In this document: positions 24,604-27,903 of the stretch, in pieces
How the letters are laid out: every line of letters starts with the position of its first letter
How positions within the stretch are numbered: the stretch's first letter is position 1
Source of the DNA: an uncultured Eubacteriales bacterium
GTDB taxonomy: Bacteria; Bacillota; Clostridia; Christensenellales; Borkfalkiaceae
Direction: 5' to 3'
Assembly (NCBI GenBank): GCA_900548285.1
Contig: URKE01000024.1
Coordinates: 1-27,903 of the forward strand
DNA: 27,903 nucleotides
Program-made: the position numbers and the translations under genes
The notes under the pieces: generated by a model
The model's database searches: none
Told to the model about the DNA's origin: nothing
The model's input: only the letters and a program-made list of their open reading frames with translations

Positions 24604-25546
24604 TTTCTTCGTCCTCTCCGAGATTGATTTTTCTGTTCGGAATATAAATCGGTCTGTTTTTCACGTCTTCATAAAGGTACGCGAGATAAATGTCGGTTAT
24701 TCCGTTCGAAATGAGAACGACCGAACCGGTCAGAGCGATTGCGGGGAACAACCACGCCGTGAGCGGCAGAGCGTTTCCCGTCGCCGCGAGAACGATGAAC
24801 GCGATAAACGCGATAACGGACAAAACCGCGCCGAAAACCCCGACCTTTCCCGAGAGTTTAAGAACTTTCGGACTGTAAGGAATGGTGCTTTGCTCGGCAA
24901 AACGAATCATTTTTTTGAGCGTGAATTTCGTTTCGCCCGCCGTTCTTTCGTTTCTGTCGAATTCCACCGAGGTTTGTTTGAAGCCCACCCAGGCGACCTC
25001 CGTCCTCAGCGAGCGGCTTCTTTCGGGCAGAGCGATTATCGCGTCGATAACCTTTCTGCCGTAAAGTTTGAATTCGCCCACGTTTTTAGGAATGTCGAGG
25101 TCGGAAAGTTTGCGGGTTAAATTTATCCACATCGCGGACGACGCTTTTTTGAAGAGAGATTCCTTTTTGCGTACTCTTCTCACGCCGTGAACCACGTCGT
25201 AACCTTCGCGCCATTTCGCGATCATTTCGGGGAAGATTTCCGGCGGGTCCTGCAGATCGGCGTCGATGAGTATCGCCGCGTCGCCCGAGCAGTTTTCGAG
25301 TCCGCAGAAAAACGCCGCCTGTTGTCCGAAGTTTCTCGAAAAACTCACGCATTTGAGCCTCTTGTCCTTTTTGCAGTGTTCGGAAATGATTTCCAGACTT
25401 TTGTCGCGGCTGCCGTCGTCCACGGCGATTATTTCAAAAGGCAAGCCGATTTTTTCCATTATCGGCACAACCCTTTCGTAAAATGCCGGCAGACATTCTT
25501 CTTCGTTAAAAACGGGCGTAATGACGCTTATTACCGGTTTTTCCAT
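24596..25546 (-). CDS. GT2 glycosyltransferase, GtrB/DPM1-like, membrane-bound
   Basis: 316 residues. GT-A domain motifs: VISVITPVFNEEECLP (5-20), VDDGS (42-46), SRNFGQQAAFF (70-80), DADLQDPPE (95-103, the metal-binding DxD region), and RNERTAGETKFT (198-209). Two C-terminal helices (about 233-257 and 264-290) anchor it, as in GtrB/CsbB-type enzymes. These move a sugar from a nucleotide donor onto polyprenyl phosphate for later wall or polymer decoration. The ATG at 25546 is chosen because GGAGGG (25557-25562) is 10 nt upstream; the in-frame ATG at 25567 lacks an SD. It overlaps ung by 8 nt. No GtrA-type flippase or GtrC-type partner is in the window. Confidence 0.9.
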   Translation of the reverse strand: MEKPVISVITPVFNEEECLPAFYERVVPIMEKIGLPFEIIAVDDGSRDKSLEIISEHCKKDKRLKCVSFSRNFGQQAAFFCGLENCSGDAAILIDADLQDPPEIFPEMIAKWREGYDVVHGVRRVRKKESLFKKASSAMWINLTRKLSDLDIPKNVGEFKLYGRKVIDAIIALPERSRSLRTEVAWVGFKQTSVEFDRNERTAGETKFTLKKMIRFAEQSTIPYSPKVLKLSGKVGVFGAVLSVIAFIAFIVLAATGNALPLTAWLFPAIALTGSVVLISNGITDIYLAYLYEDVKNRPIYIPNRKINLGEDEENG

Positions 25547-25648
25547 AATTTTTATTCCCTCCGTCATTCGCCGCGCTTTATTTGTCAGCCGAAAATCCGA
25601 TGTAAAACCGAGTTCCGATTGAACGGAGCGAAGAACGATTACGTTGTT

Positions 25649-25677
25649 ATTTTACCATTTTTACCGACAAAAGTAAA
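25649..25677 (-). promoter_or_regulatory. candidate promoter of the glycosyltransferase-ung operon
   Basis: Minus-strand TTTACT (25672-25677), 17-nt spacer, TAAAAT (25649-25654). It matches the consensus at 4 and 5 of 6 positions and lies back to back with the plus-strand promoter at 25715. Confidence 0.45.
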
Positions 25678-25714
25678 CAATTATTATTATTTTTTGCAAT
25701 AACGGAATTATATT

Positions 25715-25743
25715 TTGACAATTTCCATTGAATATTATATAAT
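25715..25743 (+). promoter_or_regulatory. promoter of the phosphohexomutase gene
   Basis: Perfect TTGACA (25715-25720), 17-nt spacer, perfect TATAAT (25738-25743). The predicted start is near 25750, giving a leader of about 60 nt. The position also shows that the open frame upstream of 25811 is not translated. Confidence 0.9.
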
Positions 25744-25810
25744 AAGAATAAGATTATATAAGGCGGCGGCGTTGTCGCGGGCGTTTTATATAACGGCACG
25801 GGAGAGATTT

Positions 25811-27541
25811 ATGGATTACAAAGTCAAATACGAAAACTGGATATCGAGCGAATACCTTTGTTCCGAAGGCGTCGCCGAACTGAAAAAAATCAGCGAAGAC
25901 GACGAAGCGATAAAAGACGCTTTCGGCGCGGAATTGGAATTCGGAACGGCGGGCATGCGCGGAATAATCGGCTACGGCACGAACAGAATGAACGTTTACA
26001 CCGTCCGCAGAGCGACTAAAGGTCTTGCCGACTTCATCAAGTCCAAGGGCAAGGCTGCCATGCAGAGGGGCGTTGCCATTTCTTACGATACCCGCAATAA
26101 ATCCGAACTGTTCGCAAGAGCGGCGGCGGGCGTATTATTATATAATGATATAAAGGTTTACGTTTATCCCGAACCGAGACCCGTTCCGATGCTTTCCTAC
26201 GCGGTGAGAAGCCTGAACGCTTTCGCGGGTATAATGATAACCGCGAGCCACAACCCGAAGGAGTATAACGGTTACAAAGTTTACGGCGAGGACGGAGCGC
26301 AGATGTCGCCCGAAGATACTGACGAGGTGGTGAAATACATTTCGGCGATAAACGATTACCTTTCCGTAAAAGAAACGTCGATAGAGTCGATAAAAGCCAA
26401 AAACAATCCGCCGCTTCTCACGGTTATAAGCAAATCGTTCCAGAACAGGTATTACGAAGAACTCGTCCGTCTTTCGCTTTCGAGAAAAGCGGTAAGAAAG
26501 GTGAGAAAACAAATCAGAATCGTTTACACGCCCGTTCACGGCAGCGGCTTTGTCCCGGTTATGACCATTCTCAAAAAAATCGGCATAAAACCGGCGGTCG
26601 TCGAAGAGCAAGCCGTTCCCGATATCAACTTTTCCACCGTGCAGGTGCCGAACCCCGAGTTTAAAGAAACTCTTTCCATGGGCATTGCGCTTGCGGATAA
26701 GATTCACGCGGACGTCGTTTTCGGCACCGATCCCGATTGCGACAGGCTCGGCGTTGCGATAAGAAACGACAAAGGCGAATTCGAGGCGCTCACCGGCAAC
26801 CAGACGGGTATTCTTCTTCTCGATTATATTCTTCAAAGGCTGAAAGCGGAGAACAAACTCCCCGCTAACGGCGTGGTGGTAAAGAGTTTCGTTTCCACGG
26901 GAATGGCTAAACTCATCTGCAACAATTACGGCGTCGAACTCGTCGAAACGCCCGTCGGATTCAAATTCATCGGCGAAAAGATTAAAGAATACGAGCAGAC
27001 GGGCGAAAAAGAATTTATTTTCGGCTTCGAGGAAAGTTGCGGCTATCTTCGCGGCACTCACGCGAGAGATAAGGACGCCGTCGTGGCGAGCATGCTCTTC
27101 GCCGAAATGACTTGTTATTACAAATTTATCGGCAAGGGCGTTTATCAGCGGCTTTGCGAAATTTACGAACAGTACGGCTACGTTCTCGACGAAACGGACA
27201 GCATAAAGTATTCCGGTCTTAACGCGATGAGCGAGATGAACGCCGCCGTGGAAAGAATGCGCGAGAAGAAGATTACGAGCATAGGCATCCACACCGTGAG
27301 CGGAATCCGCGATTATCTTTCCGGCGTAAGAACTTCCGCCGACGGTGAAACCGCGCTCGATATCAAGGGCGTGAACTGCGTTTATTACGAACTGCTCAGC
27401 GGCGGATTTATCTGCCTGCGTCCGAGCGGCACCGAACCTAAACTCAAAATTTATTATTCGATAAAGAGCAAGGACAAGGCTTACGCGGAAAAACAACTCG
27501 CAGAGATAAAGTCCGATTTTACAAAACTTCTGAGCGAATGA
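25811..27541 (+). CDS. Alpha-phosphohexomutase (phosphoglucomutase/phosphomannomutase, PgcA type)
   Basis: 576 residues, the length of the B. subtilis PgcA-type enzymes. It interconverts hexose 1- and 6-phosphates through a phosphoserine, feeding nucleotide-sugar synthesis and glycogen or wall polymers. All four family motifs are present: active-site TASHNP (144-149, Ser146), metal loop DPDCDR (307-312), sugar-binding GFEESCGYL (405-413), and phosphate-binding RPSGTEPK (537-544). GTAGMRG (45-51) at the N-terminus fits too. The ATG at 25811 has GGAGAG 4 nt upstream; earlier in-frame starts fall in the promoter. It is the only plus-strand protein gene here, monocistronic, and followed by a terminator. 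Confidence 0.95.
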   Translation: MDYKVKYENWISSEYLCSEGVAELKKISEDDEAIKDAFGAELEFGTAGMRGIIGYGTNRMNVYTVRRATKGLADFIKSKGKAAMQRGVAISYDTRNKSELFARAAAGVLLYNDIKVYVYPEPRPVPMLSYAVRSLNAFAGIMITASHNPKEYNGYKVYGEDGAQMSPEDTDEVVKYISAINDYLSVKETSIESIKAKNNPPLLTVISKSFQNRYYEELVRLSLSRKAVRKVRKQIRIVYTPVHGSGFVPVMTILKKIGIKPAVVEEQAVPDINFSTVQVPNPEFKETLSMGIALADKIHADVVFGTDPDCDRLGVAIRNDKGEFEALTGNQTGILLLDYILQRLKAENKLPANGVVVKSFVSTGMAKLICNNYGVELVETPVGFKFIGEKIKEYEQTGEKEFIFGFEESCGYLRGTHARDKDAVVASMLFAEMTCYYKFIGKGVYQRLCEIYEQYGYVLDETDSIKYSGLNAMSEMNAAVERMREKKITSIGIHTVSGIRDYLSGVRTSADGETALDIKGVNCVYYELLSGGFICLRPSGTEPKLKIYYSIKSKDKAYAEKQLAEIKSDFTKLLSE

Positions 27542-27564
27542 TTTAATAATTCAGGTCTTATTTC

Positions 27565-27598
27565 AAAACCCGTCGCGAAATTTTCGCCGGCGGGTTTT
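27565..27598 (+). terminator. intrinsic terminator of the phosphohexomutase gene
   Basis: AAAACCCG (27565-27572) pairs with CGGGTTTT (27591-27598), with further G/C pairing inside. A T8 run follows at 27608-27615. The hairpin starts 23 nt after the stop codon. Confidence 0.7.
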
Positions 27599-27657
27599 AG
27601 TCTGCCGTTTTTTTTGGTCGTCTGCGGGTTTTAATCTGCTGTTTTTCCCGAAGTCGC
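27590..27657. repeat. 34-bp degenerate tandem duplication
   Basis: GCGGGTTTTAGTCTGCCGTT (27590) recurs as GCGGGTTTTAATCTGCTGTT (27624). The unit includes the right arm of the terminator and its T-run, so a second imperfect T-tract follows. Confidence 0.6.
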
Positions 27658-27684
27658 ATTTTTCGGGGCCGTAACTTTCAACCT

Positions 27685-27758
27685 GAAAAATAATTTTAAA
27701 TTTTTTTAAAAAAAAGTTTTAAAATTTGCTTGACATATCTTGATGGCTATGTTATTAT
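27685..27758 (+). promoter_or_regulatory. strong promoter with AT-rich upstream element, rRNA-operon type
   Basis: Perfect TTGACA (27730-27735), 17-nt spacer and TATTAT (27753-27758). About 45 nt immediately upstream (27685-27729) are almost pure A/T in phased runs, like the UP element of rRNA promoters. Confidence 0.75.
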
Positions 27759-27903
27759 GTATAGGCTCACATTGAGAAGCACGTCGTGTTTCTCCCCGTG
27801 AACTTTCAAAGGGCGCGGTTGAGAGCAAAACGTTCGCGGAAAGCGAATGAGAAGAAGATTGACAACTGCATAGAATGTTAATAATCAAGAGAGATTAGTA
27901 ACG
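27759..27903 (+). other. untranslated leader, probably of an rRNA operon
   Basis: The 145 nt after the promoter contain no open frame. A hairpin GAGAA.CAC/GTG.TTCTC lies at 27774-27794. GATTGACAACTGCATAG (from 27858) resembles the conserved segment found before rRNA genes and in rRNA spacers of Clostridia. 16S rRNA itself is not in the window, so this is inference. Confidence 0.5.

Noticed and set aside
25715..25810. N-terminal extension of the phosphohexomutase from an upstream TTG
   Set aside because: The extension begins within the -35 box of a perfect promoter, so it cannot be in the transcript.
26138..27496. 452-codon open frame on the minus strand inside the phosphohexomutase gene
   Set aside because: The sense frame carries all four family motifs; the antisense frame results from codon bias and shows no motif.

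Overview
The window is chromosomal DNA from a low-to-mid GC Bacillota, most likely an uncultured gut-type Clostridia. This rests on the block prs-pth-mfd-PrsA-like foldase, AGGAGG-type ribosome binding sites, textbook TTGACA/TATAAT promoters and lipoprotein-based sugar uptake. The lineage is inferred from sequence style, not from a search. Sixteen complete genes and one partial gene are supported; all but the last one (25811-27541) are on the minus strand.

1-13780 (read right to left) is a glycan-utilisation locus. A LacI-family regulator sits behind a strong promoter with a palindromic operator. It is followed by a large three-fold-repeat surface protein, a CUT1 solute-binding lipoprotein and two sugar permeases. 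Then come a cytoplasmic GH78 alpha-L-rhamnosidase, a secreted SGNH esterase-like lipoprotein, a GH99/GH71-like lipoprotein with a CBM9-like tail, and the start of an RpiB/LacAB-type isomerase. Most junctions from the solute-binding protein onward are 12 nt or less. The logic is capture and trimming outside, import of oligosaccharides, rhamnose release inside. No ABC ATPase is present.

13781-14305 is gene-free and dense in hairpins: several terminator-like stems, a group of three adjacent hairpins, and a small palindromic element related to the larger repeat at 21951.

14306-21803 is the housekeeping block prs, pth, mfd and a parvulin-type foldase lipoprotein. A 293-bp element with 24-bp terminal inverted repeats (21951-22243) lies upstream of prs and touches the stop codon of the next gene.

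22242-25546 carries a GNAT/YoaP-type acetyltransferase, an MscS-type channel, uracil-DNA glycosylase and a GtrB/DPM1-like glycosyltransferase. Divergently, 25811-27541 encodes an alpha-phosphohexomutase. The right edge (27685-27903) has an AT-rich upstream element, a near-consensus promoter and a leader resembling that of an rRNA operon, so 16S rRNA may start just outside the window.

The most interesting items are the terminal-inverted-repeat element and its miniature relative, the Cys-containing C-terminal anchor and repeat architecture of the 1110-residue surface protein, the LacI operator, and short degenerate tandem repeats recurring at gene junctions.
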